DNA of 32,669 nucleotides. It comes from Rhodopseudomonas sp. BR0M22 (lineage in GTDB: Bacteria > Pseudomonadota > Alphaproteobacteria > Rhizobiales > Xanthobacteraceae). Positions 24,334 through 31,571 of the stretch are shown here, piece by piece. The notes under the pieces are model-generated. The model did no database searches. It saw nothing but the letters and a program-made list of their open reading frames with translations, and had not been told where the DNA came from. The translations under genes were made by a program, and so were the position numbers. How positions within the stretch are numbered: position 1 is the first letter of the stretch; each line of letters starts with the position of its first letter. Location of the stretch: the NCBI RefSeq assembly GCF_010907035.1, contig NZ_QUMK01000069.1, forward strand, positions 1 through 32,669, written 5' to 3'.

Positions 24334-25917
24334 TCAGGCCGAGCGTTGCGAGGCGTCGATCGAGCCGTCCGGATAGATGTAGATGCCGGCGAACTCCTTC
24401 TGCATGGCGTGGATCATCACCGAGGTGAACAGCGACAGCGCCGGCACCTTGGAGGCGAGCAGCGGCATCGTCTCGGTCTGCAGAACCTTCTTCCGTTCCT
24501 CGAGCGTCGGTGCGTTGCGTTCCTTGTCGAGGCTGGCGTCGATATCCTTGTCGACGATGCCGCAAATGCGGTGCGAGCTCGAATGGAAGTGCGTGCGCAG
24601 CACGAGGTCGGGCTCGGGCGAGCCGGTCGACCAGCCGCAATCCACCATATGGCCGGGGCCACCGCCGGGCCGGTCGTACAACCGCTCGTTCCACGCCGCC
24701 GGCTCCAGCACGGTCAGGCTGACCTTGAAGCCCTGCTCGTTGAGCATCTCCGTGATGATCTCGCCGTATTCCTTGGTTTTCGGATAGAATCCGACCGAGG
24801 TGATGTATTCGAGCGGCGGCAAGCCCTTGCCCTTGGGAAAGCCGGCCTCGGCCAGCAGCGCCTGGCACTTGTCAGGATCGAATTTCGGATAGTTCGGCAG
24901 ATCGATGTAGCCGAACTTCACCGGCGAAACGTAGTTCGCCGAAGCGTGGCCCGCGGAGCCGAGCAGATCGAGGATGACGTCGCGATTGATGGCGTGGCAG
25001 GCCGCCATGCGGACCCGCACATCGTTGAACGGCGGCTTGGAGCAGCGGAACCAGAGATATTTGTTCTCCACCGACACCACGCGATTGATGTGGATATTCG
25101 GCTTGTCCTTGATGGTGTCGACCTGCTCCGGCTCGAGCCGTTCGACGATCGACGCCTGACCATTCATCAGCGACAGCATGCGCGTCGTGGAGTCGCCGGT
25201 GAAAGTGAAGTTGATCCCGGCGATCGCCGGCTTGCCCTTGAAGTAGTCGTCATAGGCCGTCATCACGGTGTCGTTGCCGCGCTGTTCGACGAATTTGAAC
25301 GGGCCGGTGCCGTTCAGCCGCTGCGACAGCACCCCGCCCGGACCACCTGCGATATCCTTTGCGGACATCATCGGCAGGAACGCGGCGAGAAACATGAAGA
25401 GATGCGCCGGGTAGCCGCCCTTCGAGGTGTCGACAATCACCGTGTAGTCGTCGGGCGTCTCGATCTTCAGCGTCTCTGTCGGGCCGGGGTACCACTGCGC
25501 CGGACGGTCGGACCTGGAGCCGTATTCGAAGGTCGCCTTCACGTCCTCCGCCTTGAACGGCTTGCCATCGTGGAATTTGATGCCTTCGCGCAGCTTGATC
25601 TGCAGCCGGTGGGGATCGAGCAGCTTCAGATCAGTAGCGAGCTCGTAAACGACCGCCGAGGGGTCCTCGAGCTTCATCGGCGTGCGGGTCAGAAAACCCA
25701 TCACGAAACCTTCGATGTTCTTCTGCGATAGCGTCGTATGTGCCGTCGGATCCCAGTTGCCGGTGATGTTCTCGGCCGACAGGAAGGTCATGGTCTTGCC
25801 GGCCTGCGCATGCGCCGGAGAGATGAAGAAGTCCGGATTGATCTGAACGTAACCTGCCGCGGCGGCAGCCCCCGCGGCTCCTTTCAGGAAGTTGCGGCGG
25901 CTAAGGTCCGAATGCAT
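24334..25917 (-). CDS. ABC importer substrate-binding protein (SBP family 5, peptide/nickel type)
   Basis: A 527-residue periplasmic receptor of the DppA/OppA class. The start ATG 25917 gives a twin-arginine signal, SRRNFLKG (6-13), a short hydrophobic Ala/Gly core and an AHA-QAG cleavage near 40; longer in-frame extension has no such sense. Mature-domain features include TTLSQKNIEGFVMGFLTRTP, GIKFHDGKPFKAEDVKATFEYG, GTGPFKFV and RMAACHAINRDVI. First of the eleven-gene unit. Tat export is common for this class in alphaproteobacteria. The ligand is not predictable from the fold. The eutBC, kinase and amidohydrolase genes downstream suggest an amino-alcohol derivative or ureide. Confidence 0.92.
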   Translation of the reverse strand: MHSDLSRRNFLKGAAGAAAAAGYVQINPDFFISPAHAQAGKTMTFLSAENITGNWDPTAHTTLSQKNIEGFVMGFLTRTPMKLEDPSAVVYELATDLKLLDPHRLQIKLREGIKFHDGKPFKAEDVKATFEYGSRSDRPAQWYPGPTETLKIETPDDYTVIVDTSKGGYPAHLFMFLAAFLPMMSAKDIAGGPGGVLSQRLNGTGPFKFVEQRGNDTVMTAYDDYFKGKPAIAGINFTFTGDSTTRMLSLMNGQASIVERLEPEQVDTIKDKPNIHINRVVSVENKYLWFRCSKPPFNDVRVRMAACHAINRDVILDLLGSAGHASANYVSPVKFGYIDLPNYPKFDPDKCQALLAEAGFPKGKGLPPLEYITSVGFYPKTKEYGEIITEMLNEQGFKVSLTVLEPAAWNERLYDRPGGGPGHMVDCGWSTGSPEPDLVLRTHFHSSSHRICGIVDKDIDASLDKERNAPTLEERKKVLQTETMPLLASKVPALSLFTSVMIHAMQKEFAGIYIYPDGSIDASQRSA

Positions 25918-25944
25918 CGCGATCCCCTTTTGCTGTGAACGACA

Positions 25945-26059
25945 GACCGACAAATCGGTCAAATCGGTCATGCACGCCGCGTGCCAGATCGAAATTGCTC
26001 TCTTCATCACGGAAAACAGGCCAACCGAGCCGTTCGAATCTGCCCTTTTTGACCGATTA
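25945..26059. promoter_or_regulatory. Candidate DeoR operator cluster upstream of the operon
   Basis: GACCGA-CAAA-TCGGTC (25945-25960) is a perfect inverted repeat. AAATCGGTC is repeated directly at 25952-25960 and 25961-25969, and a further copy in the opposite direction (GACCGATTA) lies at 26051-26059. All lie 28 to 142 bases before the binding-protein ATG. DeoR proteins often use repeated sites of this size. No -35/-10 pair stands out. Confidence 0.55.
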
Positions 26060-26464
26060 GGCATTTGCCGTCTTCGCAACAGAGGCGCGGAAGCAGTCAA
26101 TGGCGCCTCGGATGAGCACGCCGATGCACACATCGCGGGCAGTCCAGACCGCGCGGAGATCGTGTCGGCCGCAAAGAAGACGCCATCGGCTGTGCGGCGA
26201 CGCTCAGCAGACCAAGCCGGCTTCAACAGTGGTGATGGATGCCAGCCTTACTGAAGAGACGAGCACGCGTTGAAGACCGGGCAGGCAGAACGGCCGGGGA
26301 GCACTGCGCAGGATGCCGGCCAAGCTGGCGCGAAGCGCCGACTCGCAGATGCCAGCCTCGACGGATCCGGAAACGACGCGTTGTGGCGTGGGCCAGCGGA
26401 CTCTGCGTCTGAGCCGATCAACCGGCTTCGACAAAAAACAGAGTATTTTCAATCAAATAGAGAT
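26060..26464. other. Gene-free stretch between the operon and tRNA-Gly
   Basis: Short ORFs exist on both strands (for example minus-strand 26204-26452) but have poor starts and unconvincing composition. GATGCCAGCC occurs twice (near 26233 and 26347), and a GGCGC-GAA-GCGCC hairpin lies near 26333. Just downstream of the tRNA (minus strand) TATTT-N6-AAATA followed by a TTTTTT run (26432-26457) could be a weak terminator for the tRNA. Confidence 0.4.
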
Positions 26465-26538
26465 TGGAGCGGGTGAAGGGAATCGAACCCTCGTATTCAG
26501 CTTGGAAGGCTGCTGCTCTACCATTGAGCTACACCCGC
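26465..26538 (-). tRNA. tRNA-Gly (anticodon UCC)
   Basis: The 74-base gene reads GCGGGTGTAGCTCAATGGTA at its 5' end. It has the acceptor pair GCGGGTG/CACCCGC, anticodon loop CTTCCAA with TCC, T-arm GGTTCGATTCC, discriminator T and an encoded CCA (26467-26465). All arms pair as expected. It decodes GGA and probably GGG. A plus-strand ORF across it is a shadow. Confidence 0.96.
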
Positions 26539-26677
26539 GATGCAGCCCCCGTAACACGTTAGCCGCGGGCTCTCAACTCCCCTTGCCGGCGCACCACCAA
26601 CTTCCACGTCCTCGAGCGCTGCCCGATGTCCGGACCGCACGCGACCGCAGGCAGGTTGTCCGCCCCTGCCGCTTGGC

Positions 26678-26702
26678 GGAACGGAATCGACCGACCTTGG
26701 TT
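26678..26702 (+). promoter_or_regulatory. EcfG-type general-stress promoter of the DUF892 gene
   Basis: GGAAC (26678-26682) and GTT (26700-26702) are separated by 17 bases, matching the alphaproteobacterial EcfG consensus GGAAC-N16/17-GTT. It lies 45 bases before the DUF892 ATG, which itself follows GAGGGGAG. Confidence 0.6.
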
Positions 26703-26747
26703 CTCCGGACGAGTCGCAGGCCGCGCCTCGTCCGAGGGGAGACGACG

Positions 26748-27257
26748 ATGGGATTTTTCAGCAAGGATATTCAGACGATGGAGGACCTGCTGCTGCACGG
26801 CCTCCGCGACATCTATTACGCCGAACAGCAGATCACCAAGGCGCTGCCGAAGATGATCGAGCAGGCCACCAATCGCGAGCTGTCGCAGGGCCTGAAAGCG
26901 CATCTGGAAGAAACCGCGAAGCAGATCGAGCGCCTCGATCAGGTGTTCAAGAAGCTCGGCGAGAAGCCATCCGGGATCGACTGCCCGGCGATCGACGGCC
27001 TGATCAAGGAAGCCGACGACACCGCCGGTGAGATCGCCGACAAAACCGTTCTGGACGCCGCCATCGTCGCCAATGCGCAGGCGGTCGAGCACTACGAGAT
27101 CGCCCGCTACGGCACGCTGATCGCCTGGGCCGAGGCGCTCGGCCACGACGACATCGTTCGCTTCCTCACCACCAATCTCAACGAGGAAAAGGCCGCCAAC
27201 ACCAAGCTCAACACCGTGGCGCTCCGCAAGGGCGTCAACCGCAAAGCTGCAAGCTGA
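26748..27257 (+). CDS. DUF892 ferritin-like protein (YciF/YciE family)
   Basis: A 169-residue cytoplasmic four-helix-bundle protein. It begins MGFFSKDIQTMEDLLLHGLRDIYYAEQQI, the usual DUF892 N-terminus. Candidate di-metal ligands are Glu and His residues in YYAEQQ, HLEETAKQ, AVEHYEIARY and LNEEKAA. YciF-like proteins are linked to osmotic, oxidative and general stress. An in-frame upstream extension crosses the tRNA and is not coding; ATG 26748 has a good ribosome-binding site. The EcfG-like promoter in front and the DUF4142 gene behind point to the general stress response. Biochemical role unknown. Confidence 0.92.
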   Translation: MGFFSKDIQTMEDLLLHGLRDIYYAEQQITKALPKMIEQATNRELSQGLKAHLEETAKQIERLDQVFKKLGEKPSGIDCPAIDGLIKEADDTAGEIADKTVLDAAIVANAQAVEHYEIARYGTLIAWAEALGHDDIVRFLTTNLNEEKAANTKLNTVALRKGVNRKAAS

Positions 27258-27269
27258 AAGGAAACCACG

Positions 27270-27836
27270 ATGAACCGCACCGCACTCGTCCTCGGCTGCC
27301 TCCTGATTGCAACCCCTGCCCTGGCGGAATCGGTCACCGAGAAGACTGGCGTCAATTCGGTGCTCGGGATCGCACCCTCCACCGAGGACTTCGTCAAGCA
27401 GGTCGCCATCAGCGACATGTTCGAGATCCAGTCGAACCAGCTCGCCGAACGCAAGGGCAGCGCCGCACAGCAGGCGTTCGCCAAGCAGATGATCACCGAT
27501 CACACCAAGACGTCGAGCGAGCTGAAGTCGCTGGTGTCCGACGGCAAGGTCAAGGCGGCGCTGCCGACGGCGCTCGATTCCGCCCACCAGGCCAAGCTCG
27601 ACAAACTGAAGAACGCCAACGGCGCCGAGTTCAACGAGACATTCGACGAGCAGCAAGTCGCCGCCCACAAGGACGCGGTATCGCTGTTCGAGCGTTACGC
27701 CAAGGGGGGCGACAACGCGGCGCTGAAGAACTGGGCCGGCACCACATTGCCGAAACTGCAGCACCATCTCGAAATGGCGCAGCAGCTCGATCGCGACCGC
27801 ACCAACACCACCTCGGAATCGAAAGCCAACAAGTAA
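27270..27836 (+). CDS. DUF4142 exported protein
   Basis: A 188-residue protein with a Sec signal peptide (MNRTALVLGCLLIATPALA, cleavage after residue 19) and the DUF4142 domain: DFVKQVAISDMFEIQSNQLAERKG, FAKQMITDHTKTSSEL, then DEQQVAAHKDAVSLFERYA and LPKLQHHLEMAQQL. It is predicted to be a periplasmic helical bundle, a ferritin-like relative of unknown function. Twelve bases after the DUF892 gene and preceded by AAGGA, so the two form an operon that ends at a strong terminator. Similar pairs are frequent in stress regulons of Rhizobiales. Confidence 0.92.
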   Translation: MNRTALVLGCLLIATPALAESVTEKTGVNSVLGIAPSTEDFVKQVAISDMFEIQSNQLAERKGSAAQQAFAKQMITDHTKTSSELKSLVSDGKVKAALPTALDSAHQAKLDKLKNANGAEFNETFDEQQVAAHKDAVSLFERYAKGGDNAALKNWAGTTLPKLQHHLEMAQQLDRDRTNTTSESKANK

Positions 27837-27866
27837 ACGGCATTCGCCTGCATTTCGATGATGACC

Positions 27867-27894
27867 CGGCCCGGCGGCACGATCCGCCGGGCCG
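27867..27894 (+). terminator. Intrinsic terminator of the DUF892-DUF4142 operon
   Basis: A perfect 11-bp GC-rich stem (CGGCCCGGCGG with CCGCCGGGCCG) with loop CACGAT is followed by CTTTCGTT. Confidence 0.82.
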
Positions 27895-28121
27895 CTTTCG
27901 TTGCTGAGGCCGGAACAACCGCGGAAACTCTCGCGCGCGGTCATCGCGGCGCACTCCGCGCCGCACCGGCGATGGAACCGGAACCGCGCTCGTGCATTGT
28001 CGGCAGTCACGGGTGTGGGGCTTGTGCATGACGCGACCGTCGGCGCGCATCGTCCGTGGGCCGCGCTTTACGGAGCGCGCCACCACTCGGGTGAGTTGCC
28101 ATCGCATGTGCAGGAGCCGCA

Positions 28122-30323
28122 ATGACCGACACGACCGAAACGCTCGAGCTTCCGCCGGAGACCGAGGCGGCTGAACCCGCAGCGAAGCCGCAGACGGCCC
28201 CCGGCTACAACGTGGTGTACGACGCCGGCACGGTCCGCGAAGGCCTGCCTTATCCGCTCGGTTCCTGCTGGGACGGCAACGGCACCAATTTCGCCCTGTT
28301 CTCCGCCAACGCCACCAAGGTCGAAGTCTGCCTGTTCGACGGCGATACCGAGCGTCGGATCGAACTGCCCGAATACACCGACGAGGTGTTTCACGGCTAC
28401 ATTCCCGATGTCGGTCCCGGCACGTTCTACGGCTATCGGGTGTACGGCCCCTACGAGCCCGACAACGGCCATCGCTTCAATCCGAACAAGCTGTTGCTCG
28501 ATCCCTACGCGCGCGCCCACGCCGGCGAACTGACCTGGGACCCGGCCGTGTTCGGCTACGTGATGGAGAGCGGCGACGACACCACCTTCGACGAGCGCGA
28601 CAGCGCCAGGTTCGTGCCGAAGTGCGTGGTGGTCGATCCGGACTTCGACTGGAAGGGCGAGCCCGGCCGTCAGTTCGTGCCGTGGGACCAGACCATCGTC
28701 TACGAAACCCACGTCAAAGGTTTCACCATGCTGCACCCCGAGGTGCCGGACAATCTGCGCGGTACCTATGCGGGGTTCGGCACCAAGCCGGTGGTCGACT
28801 ACATCGCCTCGCTCGGCGTAACGGCGGTCGAATTGCTACCGATCCACACCTTCGTCAACGACAGCTACCTACTCGACAAGAAGCTGGTGAACTACTGGGG
28901 CTACAACACCATCGGCTTCTTCGCGCCCGACCCGCGCTACGCCGCCGACGTCCCGAACAGCTTGCGCGAATTCAAGGAGATGGTCGCACGGCTGCACGAT
29001 GTCGGTCTCGCCGTGATCCTCGACGTCGTCTACAATCACACCGCCGAAGGCAACGAGCTCGGCCCGACGCTGTCGTTCAAGGGCATCGACAACGCCAGCT
29101 ACTATCGGCTGCTGCCCGAACAGAAGCGCTACTACATCAACGACACCGGCACCGGCAACACCGTCAACCTCACGCATCCGCGCGTGATCCAGATGGTCAA
29201 TGACAGTCTGCGCTATTGGGCCGGCGAAATGCACATCGACGGCTTCCGGTTCGACCTCGGCACCATTCTGGCGCGCGAGCATTACGGCTTCGACGAGCAG
29301 AGCGGCTTTCTCAAAGCAGTGATGCAGGATCCGCTGCTCAGCTCGGTGAAGCTGATCGCAGAGCCGTGGGACTGCGGGCCCGGCGGCTATCAGGTCGGCG
29401 GCTTTCCGCCCGGCTGGGCGGAATGGAACGACAAGTTCCGCGACACCGTGCGCGACTATTGGCGCGGCGATGCGTCGGCCGCGGCACTGGCGCCGCGTCT
29501 GTCCGCCTCCGGCGATGTGTTCAATCGCCAGGGCCGGCGCGCCTGGTCCAGCATCAACTTCATCACCGCCCACGACGGCTTCACCCTGCACGACTGGGCG
29601 AGCTACAACGAGAAGCACAACGCCGCCAATGGCGAGGACAATCGCGACGGCCACTCCGACAACCGCTCCTGGAACTGCGGCGCCGAAGGGCCGACCGACG
29701 ACGAAGCGATCATGGCGTTGCGCGAGCGGCAGAAGCGCAACATGCTGGCGACCCTGTTGCTCGCCCAAGGCACGCCGATGCTGCTCGCCGGCGACGAATT
29801 CGGTCGCACGCAGAACGGCAACAACAATGCCTATTGCCAGGACAACGAGATCTCCTGGGTGCATTGGGACCACGACGAGGCCGCGCAGCACCTGCGGAAC
29901 TTCACGCAGCGGCTGATCGAGCTACGCCGAACCAATCCAACGCTCCGCCGCAGCAGGTTCCTCACCGGACATTACGACGAGGAACTCGAGGTTCGGGACG
30001 TCACCTGGATCAACGCCAATGGCGGCGAGATGCAGCAGGAGCACTGGGACGACGCCAATGTGAAGTGCTTCGGCATGCTGCTCGACGGCCGGGCGCAGAC
30101 CACGGGTATCCACAAGCAGGGTCAGGAGGCCACCGTTCTGCTGATCCTGAACAGCTTCGACGGCGTCGTCGACTTCACCCTGCCCGAGGTTCCGCACGGC
30201 TCGAAATGGTCGCTGCTGATCGACACCAACCTGCCTCACGGCACTTCAGACGAACAGTTCGATTGCGGCGAGGTGTATCAGGTCACGGCCCGCTCGTTGC
30301 TGCTGTTCGGGCTCTCCAAGTAA
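28122..30323 (+). CDS. glgX: Glycogen debranching enzyme
   Basis: A 733-residue cytoplasmic GH13 enzyme that hydrolyses alpha-1,6 branches of phosphorylase-trimmed glycogen. After an acidic/Ala-Pro linker (1-28) come a CBM48 domain (about 40-140), then the catalytic barrel with DVVYNH (301-306), the nucleophile Asp378 in DGFRFDLG, acid Glu414 in AEPWDCGPGGYQVG, and His484-Asp485 in FITAHDGFTLHD. FGRTQNGNNNAYCQDNEISW is a GlgX hallmark. The ATG follows AGGAG. The gene has its own terminator and no other glycogen genes beside it; the upstream 227 bases after the preceding terminator show no further gene. Confidence 0.95.
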   Translation: MTDTTETLELPPETEAAEPAAKPQTAPGYNVVYDAGTVREGLPYPLGSCWDGNGTNFALFSANATKVEVCLFDGDTERRIELPEYTDEVFHGYIPDVGPGTFYGYRVYGPYEPDNGHRFNPNKLLLDPYARAHAGELTWDPAVFGYVMESGDDTTFDERDSARFVPKCVVVDPDFDWKGEPGRQFVPWDQTIVYETHVKGFTMLHPEVPDNLRGTYAGFGTKPVVDYIASLGVTAVELLPIHTFVNDSYLLDKKLVNYWGYNTIGFFAPDPRYAADVPNSLREFKEMVARLHDVGLAVILDVVYNHTAEGNELGPTLSFKGIDNASYYRLLPEQKRYYINDTGTGNTVNLTHPRVIQMVNDSLRYWAGEMHIDGFRFDLGTILAREHYGFDEQSGFLKAVMQDPLLSSVKLIAEPWDCGPGGYQVGGFPPGWAEWNDKFRDTVRDYWRGDASAAALAPRLSASGDVFNRQGRRAWSSINFITAHDGFTLHDWASYNEKHNAANGEDNRDGHSDNRSWNCGAEGPTDDEAIMALRERQKRNMLATLLLAQGTPMLLAGDEFGRTQNGNNNAYCQDNEISWVHWDHDEAAQHLRNFTQRLIELRRTNPTLRRSRFLTGHYDEELEVRDVTWINANGGEMQQEHWDDANVKCFGMLLDGRAQTTGIHKQGQEATVLLILNSFDGVVDFTLPEVPHGSKWSLLIDTNLPHGTSDEQFDCGEVYQVTARSLLLFGLSK

Positions 30324-30330
30324 CGAGGGG

Positions 30331-30359
30331 ACGCCGGCGCGGCAACGCGCCGGCGTTTT
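30331..30359 (+). terminator. Intrinsic terminator after glgX
   Basis: A perfect 11-bp stem (ACGCCGGCGCG with CGCGCCGGCGT) around a GCAA tetraloop is followed by TTTTG, seven bases after the glgX stop. Confidence 0.88.
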
Positions 30360-30434
30360 GCCACAAATTTGCGCAGCCCTCTCCGCTGGGTAGAGGGAAC
30401 GCCAGGTTCGCTTCGCGATTGAGACTAACAATAC

Positions 30435-30459
30435 AGGCCGATCGATTATCGGCCTTTCT
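30435..30459 (+). terminator. Terminator-like hairpin in the leader of the transglutaminase gene
   Basis: AGGCCGAT (30435-30442) pairs perfectly with ATCGGCCT (30448-30455) around CGATT and is followed by TTCT, 24 bases before the GTG start. It may be an attenuator or end a short upstream transcript. A smaller CCCTCT/AGAGGG hairpin lies at 30377-30397. Confidence 0.45.
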
Positions 30460-30482
30460 CGATCAGCAACGGAGCTTTTCAG

Positions 30483-31325
30483 GTGATCATTCGCGCAGGC
30501 TACAATATCGCGTTCCACTGTTTCCAGGAAACGCCGATCAACCTGCTGCTCAGCGTGCACCCGTCGCGCGCGCAGCATGTGATCGGCGACCACGTCATCA
30601 AGTTTTCGCCGGACGTGCCGTCGCGCGACTTCACCGACATGTTCGGCAATGTCTGCACCCGGATCGTCGCGCCGCCCGGTCGCATCGACATCAGCAATGA
30701 CTTCCTGATCGAGGATTCCGGCCTGCCGGACGAGGTCGCGCCAGGAGCCCGGCAGATCCCGGTCGGCGAGCTCCCCGACGAGGTGATGGTCTATCTGCTC
30801 GGCAGCCGCTATTGCGACACCGACAAGCTGTCAAATCTCGCCTGGTCGCTGTTCGGCGGCATCAACTCGGGCTGGGAACGGGTGCAGGCGATCGTCGATT
30901 ACGTGCATAATCGGATCACCTTCGGCTATCAGTTCGCCCGCAACGATCGCACGGCTTCGGAAGGACACTTCGAGCAGATCGGCGTCTGCCGCGACTTCGC
31001 CCACCTCGCCGTCGCGCTTTGCCGCTGTATGAATATTCCGGCGCGTTACTGCACCGGCTATCTCGGCGACATCGGCGTGCCGATCGATCCGGCGCCGATG
31101 GATTTTTCGGCGTGGTTCGAAGTCTACCTCGACGGCCGCTGGTACACCTTCGACGCCCGCCACAACCCGCCGCGGATCGGCCGCATCGTGATCGCGCGCG
31201 GACGCGACGCCGCCGACGTTGCCATCTCGACCTCGTTCGGCGTCACCAATCTGCTGAACTTCGAAGTGATCACCCACGAAGTGACCGAGCAGGCCGCCGA
31301 CACGCCATTGTCGAAGGTGGCCTGA
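30483..31325 (+). CDS. Transglutaminase-like cysteine protease-fold protein
   Basis: A 280-residue protein. An N-terminal beta-rich half (about 1-95) precedes the transglutaminase core: GVCRDFAHLAVALCR with Cys169, IPARYCTGYLGDIG (185-198), MDFSAWFEVYLDGRWYTFDARHN (206-228) with Asp224. The His that normally precedes AW is Ser209 here; His227 in ARHN might substitute. There is no signal peptide, so it is probably cytoplasmic. The start is GTG 30483 with GGAG eight bases before it. Members act as peptidases or amide-forming enzymes; the true reaction is unknown and it may be inactive. Confidence 0.85.
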   Translation: MIIRAGYNIAFHCFQETPINLLLSVHPSRAQHVIGDHVIKFSPDVPSRDFTDMFGNVCTRIVAPPGRIDISNDFLIEDSGLPDEVAPGARQIPVGELPDEVMVYLLGSRYCDTDKLSNLAWSLFGGINSGWERVQAIVDYVHNRITFGYQFARNDRTASEGHFEQIGVCRDFAHLAVALCRCMNIPARYCTGYLGDIGVPIDPAPMDFSAWFEVYLDGRWYTFDARHNPPRIGRIVIARGRDAADVAISTSFGVTNLLNFEVITHEVTEQAADTPLSKVA

Positions 31326-31359
31326 GCCTCCAGGCGAAGCGCTTCGTCGCAGTGTCTCT

Positions 31360-31389
31360 GCCCGGACAGCGCGAAGCGCTGATCCGGGC
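31360..31389. repeat. Intergenic REP-like palindrome
   Basis: GCCCGGA...TCCGGGC (7-bp arms) encloses AGCGC-GAA-GCGCT. It is like dispersed intergenic palindromes of Bradyrhizobium-type genomes. It lies between the transglutaminase stop and the terminator. Confidence 0.45.
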
Positions 31390-31420
31390 TCCTCGCAAGG
31401 ATCAGCCTTCATAGCGGGAA

Positions 31421-31458
31421 AAATCGAGCGGTCGGGCCTTCGCCCCGCCGCTCGATTT
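31421..31458. terminator. Bidirectional terminator between convergent genes
   Basis: AAATCGAGCGG (31421-31431) pairs perfectly with CCGCTCGATTT (31448-31458), with an inner CGGGC-CTTC-GCCC stem. A-rich and T-rich flanks on opposite sides suit termination of the transglutaminase gene (plus) and the protease gene (minus). The remaining 31459-31571 holds no evident gene. Confidence 0.82.
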
Positions 31459-31571
31459 CTTGTGTCCATCTCTTCTTGGCTTCTGCACTTTTTTGCCCGG
31501 CGCAGTCATCTGCGTGCTCGCCGGAAACGATCGCATCCAATGCGGATGCTTGGGCTGCGCCCAAAGCTTCG

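Noticed and set aside
25892-26254. 120-codon plus-strand ORF in the operon promoter region
   Set aside because: Starts inside the antisense of the binding-protein signal sequence, covers the operator repeats, and has no ribosome-binding site or known motif.
26204-26452. 82-codon minus-strand ORF downstream of the tRNA
   Set aside because: No convincing ribosome-binding site or domain; kept only as part of the unexplained stretch.
25918-26464. Cobalamin riboswitch that might control the B12-dependent operon
   Set aside because: I looked for the conserved B12-box elements and did not find them.
26465-26538. tRNA-Gly as an integration site of a genomic island
   Set aside because: No integrase, no repeated tRNA 3' end nearby and no change in base composition.
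26313-26747. Long in-frame N-terminal extension of the DUF892 protein
   Set aside because: It crosses the tRNA-Gly gene on the opposite strand (the GEGNRTLVFSLEGCC peptide is antisense tRNA), and the EcfG-like promoter and ribosome-binding site both support ATG 26748.
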